Of a stretch of 64,000 nt of DNA, positions 16,313 to 24,551 are shown in pieces. The position numbers were made by a program, and so were the translations under genes. How positions within the stretch are numbered: position 1 is the stretch's first letter; the number at the start of each line of letters is the position of its first letter. This DNA comes from JBFAPK01 sp040676675 (GTDB lineage: Bacteria > Actinomycetota > Actinomycetes > Mycobacteriales > Micromonosporaceae). Under the pieces are notes generated by a model. It was not told the DNA's origin. It made no database searches and saw nothing but the letters and a program-made list of their open reading frames with translations. The DNA is taken from NCBI RefSeq assembly GCF_040676675.1, contig NZ_JBFAPK010000001.1, positions 496,001 to 560,000 of the forward strand, in the 5' to 3' direction.

Positions 16313-17701
16313 ATGGGCGGGGCGTACTGGCGACTCTGGACCGCGGCGGTGGTCTCCCGATTCGGGGACGCGGTGCGCGCGCCCGCGCTGGCCCTGCTGG
16401 CGGCGTCGCTCTCCCGCGATCCGCGCACGGTCGCGGTGGTGGTCGTCGCCGGGCAGCTGCCGCCGCTGCTCTTCGGCCTGCTCGGCGGCGTCTGGGCGGA
16501 CCGCTGGGACCGGCGCCGCACCATGGCCGCCATCGACGGGGCGCGGGCCCTGCTGGTGGCCGGGTTCGCGGTGCTGCTCGCCACCGGGTACGCGGGCGTC
16601 GCGGCCCTGGTCGCCTGCGCCTTCGCGCTCGCCACCCTCGGCACGCTCTTCGACGCGTCCGCGTTCGCGCTGCTCCCCTCGGTGGTACCCGCCGAACGGC
16701 TCGCCGCCGCGAACGGGCGCCTCCAGGCCGGTACGTCCGTGGCGGGCGGCTTCCTCGGCGCGCCGGTCGCCGGGGTGCTCTTCGCGGCGGCCGCGGCGCT
16801 GCCGTTCGCCGTGGACGCCGCCTCCTTCGCGATCGCCGCGCTGCTCGCGCTGACCCTCGGCCGAGCCGCGCCGGCCGGTGCCGCGCGCGGCGCGGTTCCG
16901 GCCACCCCGGTCGACACCCCGGCGGGGCCGGTTGCGGCCACCCCGGCCGGTGCCGCGCGGGGCGCGGCCACGCCGGCCCGGGCCGGGGGTCGGCCGGCGC
17001 GGGGCGGAATCTGGCGGGAGGCGGCCGAGGGGCTGCGCTGGATCGGCCACGACCCGACGCTGCGGCTGCTGACCGGGCTCACCGCGGCCACCAACCTCGC
17101 CATCAGCGGCGTCATCGCGGTCGTCGTGCTCTACGCGCTCGACGTGCTGCGGGTACCCGCGCCCGCGTACGGGCTCTTCATGTCCGCCGCCGTGGCCGGC
17201 GGGTTGCTCGGCGGGCTCGGGGCGGGTCGGCTGGCCGGCCGCTTCGGCACCCTGCCCGGGCTGCGGGTGGTCCTGGTGGCACAGACCCTCGCCCTGGGCA
17301 CGCTCGCGCTGGCCCGGCAGCCGGTGCCGGGCGCCGTCGCGCTCGCGGTCTTCGCGGCCGGCACGGCCGCCTGGAACGCGCTCTGGTCGGCGTACGGCCA
17401 GCGCAACGTGCCGGCCGAGCTGCTGGGTCGGGTCGGCGCGGCCCAGCGCACGGTGGGCCTGCTGGCCGCGCCCGCCGGCGCCCTGCTCGCCGGCTTCGGC
17501 GCCGACGCCTACGGCCTGCCCGCCGTGGTCGGCGCCGCCGCGACCGTCTTCGCCCTGGTCACCGCCGCCTCCTGGCGCGTTCTGCGACACCGGCGCGAGC
17601 AGCCGGCCCCGCTCGCCCCGCCGACAGCCCCGCAGGCCGAACCGGCCGCCCGAGAGGACGGCCTGGCTACCGCCGAGCGGGGCGAACCGGCCGGGAGTTG
17701 A
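16313..17701 (+). CDS. MFS transporter (EntS/multidrug-exporter type)
   Basis: 462 residues; ATG start behind GGAGAGGGG. Ten to twelve membrane segments are visible. The loop after the second helix, GGVWADRWDRRR, is the major-facilitator A-motif. Residues about 185-235 form a long Ala/Pro-rich cytoplasmic loop between the two halves. It is divergent from the HSP90-like gene, 179 bp away. The substrate is unknown. The last 40 bp of coding sequence are repeated just after the stop codon (see the 49-bp-period repeat). The C-terminal tail is hydrophilic. Confidence 0.88.
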   Translation: MGGAYWRLWTAAVVSRFGDAVRAPALALLAASLSRDPRTVAVVVVAGQLPPLLFGLLGGVWADRWDRRRTMAAIDGARALLVAGFAVLLATGYAGVAALVACAFALATLGTLFDASAFALLPSVVPAERLAAANGRLQAGTSVAGGFLGAPVAGVLFAAAAALPFAVDAASFAIAALLALTLGRAAPAGAARGAVPATPVDTPAGPVAATPAGAARGAATPARAGGRPARGGIWREAAEGLRWIGHDPTLRLLTGLTAATNLAISGVIAVVVLYALDVLRVPAPAYGLFMSAAVAGGLLGGLGAGRLAGRFGTLPGLRVVLVAQTLALGTLALARQPVPGAVALAVFAAGTAAWNALWSAYGQRNVPAELLGRVGAAQRTVGLLAAPAGALLAGFGADAYGLPAVVGAAATVFALVTAASWRVLRHRREQPAPLAPPTAPQAEPAAREDGLATAERGEPAGS

Positions 17702-17746
17702 GCGGGGCGGCCCGGCTACCGCCGAGCGCGGCGGGCGGGCCGGGAG
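17660..17746. repeat. Direct repeat across the MFS stop codon
   Basis: Two 38-bp copies (17660-17697 and 17709-17746; period 49 bp) share GGCTACCGCCGAGCG and GGCCGGGAG blocks with a few substitutions. The first copy is the 3' end of the MFS coding sequence, the stop codon lies between the copies, and the second copy is non-coding, just before the convergent VanZ-like gene end. Confidence 0.8.
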
Positions 17747-17759
17747 GTACCCGGCGACC

Positions 17760-18338
17760 TCACCGGCGCGCCGCGGCCCCGAGCGTCGCGCGCGCCGGCG
17801 GGGGCGGTGGGACCTCCGTACGCCACCAGGGGCGGGAGAGCAGGCTGGCGAGGGCGGCGCCGGCCGCGTTGAGCAGCACGTCGTCCACGCTGGAGACGCG
17901 ACCGAGATCCAGCACGTACTGGAGGGTCTCCACGAGGGCCGAGCCGGCGGCGCCGAGCAGGAGGAGTCGTACCGGCCCGGCCAGGGCCGGGAACCGGATC
18001 GGGCCGAAGAAGCCCAGCGCGGCGAAGACCAGTAAATTCCCGCCGGCCTGCACCGCGACCTCGACCGGCGGCGTGTGCAGCACCTGGTTGGCGAGATCCG
18101 TCAGCGGCACCAGCCAGGTCTGCCGGGGCGCCCGGCGCGGGGTGAGGATCATCCAGATCCAGGGGACCGTACCGACGACCATGGCGACCTCGGCGAGGCT
18201 GTGCCGCCGGGCGAGCCGGGCCGGTACGCCGCGCCGGCGACGCCAACCGGCGAGCACCAGCACGGCCAGTACGGCCAGGGGCAGCCCGGCGACCGACGCC
18301 AGGACCACCCCGCCCCACTCCTGCCACATCCGCCCCAC
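17760..18338 (-). CDS. VanZ-like family membrane protein
   Basis: 192 residues from a GTG; an ATG three codons inside is an alternative. Four to five membrane segments are visible, including VVGTVPWIWMILTP and GNLLVFAALGFFGP. The VanZ-like motif GSALVETLQYVLDLGRVSSVDDVLLNAAGA is seen in sections at about 133-162. Family members are linked to teicoplanin tolerance or cell-envelope functions, but most have no assigned role. The C-terminus is Pro/Arg-rich. It is convergent with the MFS gene and divergent from the TetR operon. Confidence 0.87.
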   Translation of the reverse strand: MGRMWQEWGGVVLASVAGLPLAVLAVLVLAGWRRRRGVPARLARRHSLAEVAMVVGTVPWIWMILTPRRAPRQTWLVPLTDLANQVLHTPPVEVAVQAGGNLLVFAALGFFGPIRFPALAGPVRLLLLGAAGSALVETLQYVLDLGRVSSVDDVLLNAAGAALASLLSRPWWRTEVPPPPPARATLGAAARR

Positions 18339-18412
18339 CAGCGCAGGGTAGCCGCGCGGTCCGGCACCGCCGGACCCGTTGGCGCTTTCGTCCCGGAACG
18401 CATCGGCGCCCG

Positions 18413-18458
18413 TTGACGGATGTTACTCAGCCGAGTAACTTCTTACTCATGCAAGTAA
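18413..18458 (+). promoter_or_regulatory. Leaderless promoter with two TetR-type operators
   Basis: TTGACG (18413-18418), a 17-bp spacer, then TAACTT (18436-18441) places the transcription start at about the ATG (18449). Two copies of TTACT-N6-AGTAA occupy 18423-18438 and 18443-18458, with centres exactly 20 bp apart. The first has perfect 7-bp arms (GTTACTC/GAGTAAC) and lies in the spacer and -10. The second covers the start codon. This fits autorepression by the TetR protein encoded immediately downstream, with two dimers on one DNA face. Confidence 0.75.
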
Positions 18459-19072
18459 CGGATGGACCACCCGAGCGACAGAGCCACGCCGCGGCGGCGC
18501 GGCGGGCACAGATCGTCGAGTCCGCCATCGAGTGCCTCGCGGAGCTGGGCTACGGGCGAACCTCGTTCGCCCAGATCGCCAACCGGGCCGGAATCAGCAG
18601 CACCCGGCTGATCTCGTACCACTTCGCCGGCAAGGACGAGCTGATGCGGGCGGTCGTGCAGGAGGCGCTGCGCGCGGCGAGCGCCTTCATGCGCCCGCGC
18701 ATCCGGGCGCAGCGGGACGCACCGGCGATGCTGGCCGCGTACGTCACCTCGAACCTGGAGTTCATGCGCACCCACCCGGCGCACATCCGCGCCGTGGTGG
18801 AGATCGCCGCGAACGCCCGGGCCGCCGACGGCACGCCGCTCGTTGTGGCGTCCGGGCCGGAGTCACCGGTGGCCCTGCTCGAACAGCTGTTCCGGCAGGG
18901 ACAGGAGGCGGGCGAGTTCCGCGCCTTCGACCCGCACGTGATGGCCGTGACCCTGCGGGCCGCGATCGACACGGCGGCCGGCGAGTTGGCGGCCGATCCC
19001 GGGCTCGACCTCGACCGGTACGCCGCGGAACTGGCCACCCTCTTCGAGCGGGCCACCCGGAGCGACCGATGA
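18449..19072 (+). CDS. TetR-family regulator (autoregulated)
   Basis: 207 residues from the internal ATG, chosen because TTGACG at 18413 is a -35 element rather than a start codon. HTH: RRAQIVESAIECLAELGYG, FAQIANRAGISS, and the recognition helix STRLISYHFAGKDEL. The C-terminal helical domain resembles regulators of efflux or hydrolase genes. The stop overlaps the next gene's ATG (ATGA), so it is co-translated with the membrane protein that follows. The twin palindromes at its promoter are its expected binding sites. Confidence 0.9.
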   Translation: MQVTDGPPERQSHAAAARRAQIVESAIECLAELGYGRTSFAQIANRAGISSTRLISYHFAGKDELMRAVVQEALRAASAFMRPRIRAQRDAPAMLAAYVTSNLEFMRTHPAHIRAVVEIAANARAADGTPLVVASGPESPVALLEQLFRQGQEAGEFRAFDPHVMAVTLRAAIDTAAGELAADPGLDLDRYAAELATLFERATRSDR

Positions 19073-19704
19073 CCGCGCCGGCGTCCGCACGCGCGGCGCT
19101 CGTGCGGAGCGTACTGACGGACCTCGTCGCACCGCTGGCCGTCTTCTACGGTCTGCGCGCTATCGGCACCGACCAGTGGTGGGCGCTGCTCGCCTCGGCG
19201 GCGGTACCGGCCGCGGTGCTGGTGTACCGGTTCGTCCGGCGCCGCCAGGTCGAGTTCTTCGCCCTCTTCGTGCTCACGGTCGTGGCGCTGGGGCTGGTGC
19301 TGTCGGCCCTGACCGGCGATCCGCGCACCATGCTCGTCCGCGACGCCTGGACCGGCATGGTCGGCGGGCTCGCCGGGGTCTGGATGCTCGGTTCCATCCG
19401 GTACGGACGGCCGGCGCTGATGGTGCTGTTCCGCTCCTTCGTGCTGACCAAAGCGGGCCCGGACGGGCTACGCGCCTGGGAGGCCCGGTGGGACCGGGAA
19501 CCACAGTTCCGCCGCGGGCTCCGTGTGCTCACCGCGGTCTGGGGCGTCGCCTGCCTGCTCAGCGCGGTGGTGCAGCTCTGCTTCGCGTACGCCCTGCCCG
19601 TCGACGCCGCACCCGGGGCGATGCAGGCCACCTGGCCCGTCATCGCCGTACCGCTGCTCGTCTTCCACCTGGGCTACACCCGGCGGCACGACCTGCGTGC
19701 CTGA
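19069..19704 (+). CDS. VC0807-like integral membrane protein
   Basis: 211 residues. The ATG overlaps the TetR stop. About six membrane segments are visible (LVAPLAVFYGLRAIG, WWALLASAAVPAAVLVYRF, FFALFVLTVVALGLVLSAL, LTAVWGVACLLSAVVQL and others). Interhelical loops contain the family-typical VRDAWTGMVGG and charged REPQFRRGLR stretches. This is a widespread actinobacterial family without known function, often next to a TetR gene. It is probably regulated by that TetR and lies in an operon with the hydrolase 50 bp downstream. Confidence 0.83.
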   Translation: MTAPASARAALVRSVLTDLVAPLAVFYGLRAIGTDQWWALLASAAVPAAVLVYRFVRRRQVEFFALFVLTVVALGLVLSALTGDPRTMLVRDAWTGMVGGLAGVWMLGSIRYGRPALMVLFRSFVLTKAGPDGLRAWEARWDREPQFRRGLRVLTAVWGVACLLSAVVQLCFAYALPVDAAPGAMQATWPVIAVPLLVFHLGYTRRHDLRA

Positions 19705-19754
19705 ACACCCCCCGGCCACCGCCCCTTCCCCCGTCGACCGGCCGAGAGGAAAGC

Positions 19755-20606
19755 ATGTCCCGCCCCACCTTCGTCCTCGTGCACGGCGCCAACGGCAACG
19801 CCGGGGTGTGGAGCCCCGTCGTCCTGGAGCTGGCCATGCTCGGGCACCGCGCGGTCGCCGTGGACCTGCCCGGTCACGGCCTGCGGGCCGGCTATCCGCC
19901 GTCGTACCAGGCACCCCAGGACCTGGCCGCCTTCGCCGTCGAACCATCCGAGCTGGCCGGGCTCACCCTCGACGACACCGTCGGCTTCGTGACCGACGTC
20001 GTACGCCGGATCGCCGCCCACGGGCCGGTGGTCCTGGTCGGCCAGAGCCTCGGCGGGGTCACCGTCACCGGCGTGGCCAACCGGGTACCCGAGCTGGTCG
20101 ACCACCTCGTCTACGTCTCGGCCTTCTGCTGCGTACGGCTGCCCACGGTGTACGACTACTACCTGACGCCGGAGGGCGGCCCGAGCGCCGTCCTCGCGGT
20201 ACCGAAGGTGGGTGACCCGGCGCGGACCGGCGCGCTCCGGACGAACTGGCGCTCGGCGGACCCGGCGTTCCTCGCCGCGGCCCACCGGGCCTTCCTGGCC
20301 GACGGCAGCGAGGCGCAGCTGCGCGCGATCGTCGCCGGTTGCCAGCCGGACGAGTCGGCGCTCCTCTCCTTCACCGACGCGCGCATCGATCCGGCGGCGT
20401 TCGGCCGGGTCCGGCACAGCTTCGTACGGTTGACGCGGGACCTGTCGATCCCGCTCGCCCTCCAGGACCGGATGATCGGCGAGGCGGACGCGGCCACGCC
20501 GGACAACCCGTTCCGGGTGCACACCCTGGACTCCAGCCACCTCGGCTACCTGCTCCGCCCACAGGCGATCTCGGCCGTCCTCGCGGAGTTGGCCGGGACG
20601 GGCTGA
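19755..20606 (+). CDS. Alpha/beta-fold hydrolase
   Basis: 283 residues; ATG preceded by AGAGGAAAGC. The oxyanion motif VHGANGNAGVW is near the N-terminus, the nucleophile elbow is GQSLGG with Ser at about 98, and the catalytic His is at about 262 in DSSHLGYLL. This arrangement is like the esterase/hydroxynitrile-lyase branch (short cap, no signal peptide). The substrate is unknown. As the last gene of the TetR operon it may act on the compound sensed by the regulator. Confidence 0.88.
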   Translation: MSRPTFVLVHGANGNAGVWSPVVLELAMLGHRAVAVDLPGHGLRAGYPPSYQAPQDLAAFAVEPSELAGLTLDDTVGFVTDVVRRIAAHGPVVLVGQSLGGVTVTGVANRVPELVDHLVYVSAFCCVRLPTVYDYYLTPEGGPSAVLAVPKVGDPARTGALRTNWRSADPAFLAAAHRAFLADGSEAQLRAIVAGCQPDESALLSFTDARIDPAAFGRVRHSFVRLTRDLSIPLALQDRMIGEADAATPDNPFRVHTLDSSHLGYLLRPQAISAVLAELAGTG

Positions 20607-20691
20607 TCCCTCGTACCCCGTTGGCCCGGCCCGGGCGGGCAGGTCGCCGGCGCGGGCCGACCCGGCGGGGCGAGCCCGGTGACGGGAAGCG

Positions 20692-20726
20692 GCCGGCCCC
20701 GGCGCGGCTGCCGCGCCGGGGCCGGC
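20692..20726. terminator. Bidirectional hairpin between convergent genes
   Basis: Perfect 16-bp inverted repeat (20692-20707 with 20711-20726; 3-base loop), almost entirely G and C. It lies between the convergent hydrolase and sulfurtransferase genes. Confidence 0.85.
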
Positions 20727-20754
20727 TGGCAGGGTCCGCCCCGAGGGGGTGCGG

Positions 20755-21657
20755 TCAGGGGATCAGCTTGCCCGGCTCGCTGCCCTTCACGACGGGGGCG
20801 CGGACCAGGTTGCCCCACTCGGTCCAGGAGCCGTCGTAGTTGCGCACCTGCGGGTATCCGAGCAGGTGCCGCAGCACGAACCAGGTGTGGCTGGACCGCT
20901 CGCCGATCCGGCAGTACGCGATCACGTCGTCGTCCGGCGAGAGCCCCAGCTGGTCGGCGTAGATCGCCCGCAGCTCGTCCGGGCGCTTGAACGTGCCGTC
21001 CTCGTTGGCCGCGGACTTCCACGGCTTGTTCACCGCGCCAGGGATGTGTCCGCCGCGGAGCGCCCCCTCCTGGGGGTAGTCCGGCATGTGCAGCATCTCG
21101 CCGGTGTACTCGCCGGGCGAGCGGACGTCGACCAAGGGCCGGCCCGCCGAGATGTGCGCCAACACCTGGTCCCGGAAGGCGCGGACCGGGGCGTCGTTGC
21201 GCTGCGGTACCGGGTACTCCGCCGGCGGGCGCCCGGTCCGTTCCCGGGTCAGCTCCCGCCCCTCGGCGATCCACTTCTGCCGGCCGCCGTCGAGCAGCCG
21301 TACGTCCGGGTGGCCGAAGAGGGTGAAGACCCAGAGCGCGTACGCCGCCCACCAGTTGAAGTTGTCGCCGTAGAAGACGACGGTGTCGTCCCGGCCGATG
21401 CCCTTGCGGGCGCAGAGTTCGGCGAAGCCCGCCGCGTCGAGGTAGTCGCGGGTCACCTGGTCGTTCAGTTCGAGGTGCCAGTCGACCTTGACCGCGCCGG
21501 GGATGTGACCGGTGTCATAGAGCAGCACGTCCTCATCGGACTCCACCACGACCAACCCGTCGGAGCCGAGGTTTTCGGCCAGCCACTCGGTGGTGACCAG
21601 CCGCTGCGGATCGGCGTAGTCCTGGAGGTTGGGCGCGGGATCGCTCGGTACAGGCAT
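20755..21657 (-). CDS. Thiosulfate/3-mercaptopyruvate sulfurtransferase (tandem rhodanese)
   Basis: 300 residues with two rhodanese domains. The first is catalytically dead: DTVVFYGDNFNWWA has Asp where the active-site Cys would be. The second bears the catalytic loop YCRIGERSSH with Cys at about 249. It transfers sulfane sulfur from thiosulfate or mercaptopyruvate to cyanide or thiol acceptors. The start ATG follows a 54-codon open stretch with no coding character. A SufE gene lies 6 kb away; such pairs can be physically closer in related genomes, but here they are not in one operon. Confidence 0.93.
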   Translation of the reverse strand: MPVPSDPAPNLQDYADPQRLVTTEWLAENLGSDGLVVVESDEDVLLYDTGHIPGAVKVDWHLELNDQVTRDYLDAAGFAELCARKGIGRDDTVVFYGDNFNWWAAYALWVFTLFGHPDVRLLDGGRQKWIAEGRELTRERTGRPPAEYPVPQRNDAPVRAFRDQVLAHISAGRPLVDVRSPGEYTGEMLHMPDYPQEGALRGGHIPGAVNKPWKSAANEDGTFKRPDELRAIYADQLGLSPDDDVIAYCRIGERSSHTWFVLRHLLGYPQVRNYDGSWTEWGNLVRAPVVKGSEPGKLIP

Positions 21658-21685
21658 GGACCCCACCGTACGCCGGCCGGCGGGG

Positions 21686-22462
21686 TCAGCTCGGCCGGTC
21701 GGTGAACGGGGTGAGCAGCGGGCGCTTGGCGGTGATGTTGTCGCCCGAGGAGCGGCCGGTGAGCCGGCGCCTGACCCACGGGACGAGGTGCTGACCGGCC
21801 CAGCGCAGGTCGGCGCCACGAGCGGCGAGCCAGGGCGTCGGCGCCGGCCGGGGCGGCACCACCAGCCACTGCTCGTCGGGGGTGAGCCCGAGCGCGCCGA
21901 GCACGTGCGCGGCCACCCGCCGGTGCCCCGCCGGGGCGAGGTGCAGCCGGTCCACGCTCCAGAGCACCGGGTTGAGGAACTCGTCGTCGGCGTAGAGGTC
22001 GACCACCCGGGCGCCGTGCCGGCGGGCGGTCTCGCCGATCGCCTCGTGCAGCATCGCCACCCGGGGCCCGACGAGGCGCTGACCGGGCAGCCGGGCCATC
22101 ACGTCGGCGAACCGGAAGATCAGCACGTCCGCGCCGGTCGCGCGGAGCCGGCCGACGACCTCGTCGAACTCCTTGATCAGCTTCGGCCCGTCGAAGTTGC
22201 GCCGCAGCACGTCGTTGCCGCCGGCCGCGAAGCTGATCAGATCCGGCTGCATGTCGAGCGCGGCGGGAACCTGCTCGGCCACGATGTTGCCGAAGAGCCG
22301 GCCACGGATCGCCAGGTTGGCGTACCCGAAGTCGGGGCCGGCGTCGACGGCCAGCCGGGCGGCCACCAGGTCGGCCCAGCCGCGGTACGTGCCGTCGGGG
22401 TACGGGTCGTCCAGGCCCTCGGTGAAGCTGTCTCCGACCGCCACGAACTTGCGCCAGCGCAC
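21686..22462 (-). CDS. SGNH/GDSL-family hydrolase
   Basis: 258 residues. Block I GDSFTEG has the nucleophile Ser at about 12, block III is GGND at 81-84, and block V is D171-x-x-H174 in DRLHLAPAGH. There is no signal peptide, so it is a cytoplasmic esterase/lipase-like enzyme of unknown substrate. The C-terminal 40 residues are basic. It lies upstream of the sulfurtransferase gene on the same strand, 28 bp apart, so the two may be co-transcribed. Confidence 0.92.
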   Translation of the reverse strand: MRWRKFVAVGDSFTEGLDDPYPDGTYRGWADLVAARLAVDAGPDFGYANLAIRGRLFGNIVAEQVPAALDMQPDLISFAAGGNDVLRRNFDGPKLIKEFDEVVGRLRATGADVLIFRFADVMARLPGQRLVGPRVAMLHEAIGETARRHGARVVDLYADDEFLNPVLWSVDRLHLAPAGHRRVAAHVLGALGLTPDEQWLVVPPRPAPTPWLAARGADLRWAGQHLVPWVRRRLTGRSSGDNITAKRPLLTPFTDRPS

Positions 22463-22528
22463 GTGCCGCCCCCTACGCCTACCCGGGAAAGCTCCCGCGC
22501 CCAGCGGGACCTCCCCACGCCTACCGGA

Positions 22529-22548
22529 GGCCCCGGCGTACCGGGGCC
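22529..22548 (-). terminator. Short GC hairpin upstream of the SGNH gene
   Basis: 8-bp inverted repeat GGCCCCGG/CCGGGGCC with a CGTA loop, in the 244-bp interval between the SGNH hydrolase start and the anti-sigma-like gene end. Confidence 0.4.
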
Positions 22549-22647
22549 CCTACCTACCGGGAAGTAATGCGTCGGCCAGTCTGGCACCCGGAGCCCATCC
22601 TCCGCCCGCCCGCGCGCCCGCAACGTGGCGTACGCCGCACCCGGCGC

Positions 22648-22677
22648 GGGCGCCGGCCGTCACCACGGCCGGCGCCC
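22648..22677 (-). terminator. Hairpin after the sigma/anti-sigma pair
   Basis: Perfect 13-bp inverted repeat (22648-22660 with 22665-22677, CACC loop), 29 bp beyond the stop of the minus-strand gene at 22707-23894. Confidence 0.8.
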
Positions 22678-22706
22678 GCTGGTCCGGGCCGCACGCCCGG
22701 CCCGGC

Positions 22707-23894
22707 TCACCCCGCCAATTTGATCGAGTACGCGATCGTGTTGTCGACCTTCGTCCGCTCCTGCTGCGCGGCGAAGAACTCAACCTTGCCGCTGGCCGGC
22801 GTCGCCGTCCCCCGATACACGAACTGGAACGTGTAGGTCCTGCTTCCCTGCGCCGGGATCTGCCCGAACTTGGCGAGGTCGCAGATCATGACCCGCGGCG
22901 GCCCGGCGTCGTGCACCCCACAGCCCTCGCCGGCGCCGCTCCGCACGCTCATCAGCTCGACCCCGGCCGGCAGAGTGACGTGGCTCGCGACCTGCGTCGC
23001 GGCGGCGTCGTCGTCGGCGTTCCGGACGGTGACCACCAACTCCCCCCAGTAGGCCCCCTCCGCGCCCTTGGTCAGGGTGAGGGTGCGGTCGGCCTGCGGC
23101 TTGAGGTCGATGCTCGCGTCGGGGAACGAGGTCGGGCCGTCGGTCTGGCGAAACCGGCCGTCGCTGAACCTGTACGTGCGCCACTGGTCCGGGGCCGAGG
23201 AACCGAACTGGTTGTCCTGCCAACGCACCCGGACCGTGCCGGACGCGCCCGCCCGCACCTCGGTCATCATGCCGCCGGCCTGGGTGGAGACCTCCGCGAC
23301 CTGGCCGACGGTTTCGATCGTGCCATCGGTCCCGTGGCGCAGCGCCAGCACCTGCTGAGCGTTGACCGCGAACGGGCTGCAGACGATCTCCACGATCGCC
23401 TCCTTGCCGCCGTCGCCGTCGACGTCCACGAAGACCGGGTCGCCGTGGAAGCTGAGCGCACCGGGCGAGTCGGCGCGCGGCGCGTAGACGTGGTTGCCCT
23501 TGCTGAACTGGAACGTGCCGGCCTTCGGGCAGAAGTCGTCACCCCAGGCCGGGATGCTGATCTTGCCGTTCTTGATCTCGTTCACGGTGAGCTGCCGGGG
23601 CGGTGCCGCGTTTGCCGACCCCGAGGGCGCGACGGAGGGGGTCCCGGACGGGGTCGGCACCACGGTGACGGACGGGGTGACCGCCGGGGGCACCGGCGCC
23701 CCCTTGTCGGGGGTGATGAGGGCGAAGGCGGTACCGGTCGCGGCGCCGAGCATCACCACGGCGGCGGCGGACATCGCCAGGGTGCGCTGCACGCCGAGGC
23801 GGCGGGAGGTGGCCAGCGCCCGGTCGCGCAGGTCGACCGAGATCACGTCCTCGGCCAGGTCGGCCAGGTCCTGCCGGAGTCGGTCGGGGGTCAT
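22707..23894 (-). CDS. Membrane-anchored extracytoplasmic protein, candidate anti-sigma partner
   Basis: 395 residues. A cytoplasmic N-terminus of about 38 residues is followed by one membrane segment (TLAMSAAAVVMLGAATGTAFAL), a Pro/Thr/Val-rich stretch, and a 300-residue exported domain of predicted beta-strand character. The ATG overlaps the sigma-factor stop by four bases. The topology and coupling resemble SigE-family sigma/anti-sigma pairs, in which the short cytoplasmic part holds the sigma factor. There is no zinc anti-sigma HxxxCxxC motif, so the anti-sigma role is inference from position. The external domain includes DPVFVDVDGDGGKEAIVEI, an FG-GAP/dockerin-like acidic segment. Confidence 0.82.
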   Translation of the reverse strand: MTPDRLRQDLADLAEDVISVDLRDRALATSRRLGVQRTLAMSAAAVVMLGAATGTAFALITPDKGAPVPPAVTPSVTVVPTPSGTPSVAPSGSANAAPPRQLTVNEIKNGKISIPAWGDDFCPKAGTFQFSKGNHVYAPRADSPGALSFHGDPVFVDVDGDGGKEAIVEIVCSPFAVNAQQVLALRHGTDGTIETVGQVAEVSTQAGGMMTEVRAGASGTVRVRWQDNQFGSSAPDQWRTYRFSDGRFRQTDGPTSFPDASIDLKPQADRTLTLTKGAEGAYWGELVVTVRNADDDAAATQVASHVTLPAGVELMSVRSGAGEGCGVHDAGPPRVMICDLAKFGQIPAQGSRTYTFQFVYRGTATPASGKVEFFAAQQERTKVDNTIAYSIKLAG

Positions 23895-24421
23895 CGGGCG
23901 CTTCCTTCCAGGACGTACAGCTCGGCGAGTTCCGGGGCGACGGTGCGGAGTCGGGCCAGCGCGCGGGCGGTCTGGGACTTGACGGTCCCGACCGTGACCC
24001 CGAGCAGTTCGGCGGCTTCGGCTTCGGTGCGGTCCTCGAAGAAGCGCAGCACCAGGACGGCACGCTGCTTCGCGGAGAGCTTGAGCAGGGCAGCCCGCAG
24101 GGTCAGCCGGAGCGTCGTCTGCTGGGCGTGGTCACCCTCGCCCGCGTACCGCCGGGGCTCGGGAAGCTCCCCGGACAACGACTCCGGTACCCGCCGGCGT
24201 CGCCACCAGGAGACCTGCAGGTGGTACATCGTCTTGCGGGTGTACGCCTCGGCGTTGCCGCTGTGGTGCAGCCGCTTCCACGAGCGGTGGGTACGCGCCA
24301 GCGCCGACTGGACGAGGTCCTCGGCCAGGTGCTGGTCGCCGGTGAGCAGGTACGCGGAGCGTAGGAGAGCGGCGGTACGGGCACGGACGAAGATGTCGAA
24401 CTCATTCAGCAGGGGGTCCAC
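23891..24421 (-). CDS. SigE-family ECF RNA polymerase sigma factor
   Basis: 176 residues from a GTG. Region 2: FVRARTAALLRSAYLLTGD and HLAEDLVQSALARTHRSW. Region 4: LSAKQRAVLVLRFFEDRTEAEAAELLGVTVGTVKSQ, seen in segments. This is the compact SigE subfamily common in Micromonosporaceae and Streptomyces. It directs polymerase to a stress or envelope regulon and usually to its own promoter. The following gene is its likely modulator. It is divergent from proS with a 130-bp shared upstream region. Confidence 0.93.
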   Translation of the reverse strand: MDPLLNEFDIFVRARTAALLRSAYLLTGDQHLAEDLVQSALARTHRSWKRLHHSGNAEAYTRKTMYHLQVSWWRRRRVPESLSGELPEPRRYAGEGDHAQQTTLRLTLRAALLKLSAKQRAVLVLRFFEDRTEAEAAELLGVTVGTVKSQTARALARLRTVAPELAELYVLEGSAR

Positions 24422-24551
24422 ACGAGCCGATCCTCAAGGTCGATGGTGCGTGGTCGATTGATGCCACCCAAGACGTCGCCCTCGTCGGGAAGGGTTGGCG
24501 ACCTCCCCGAAATTGTTCGACGTCGCCTTTCCGACATGTCACGCTGCCCGA

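Noticed and set aside
23891..24421. Housekeeping-type sigma factor
   Set aside because: Only regions 2 and 4 of a short ECF protein are present; no region 1 or 3.
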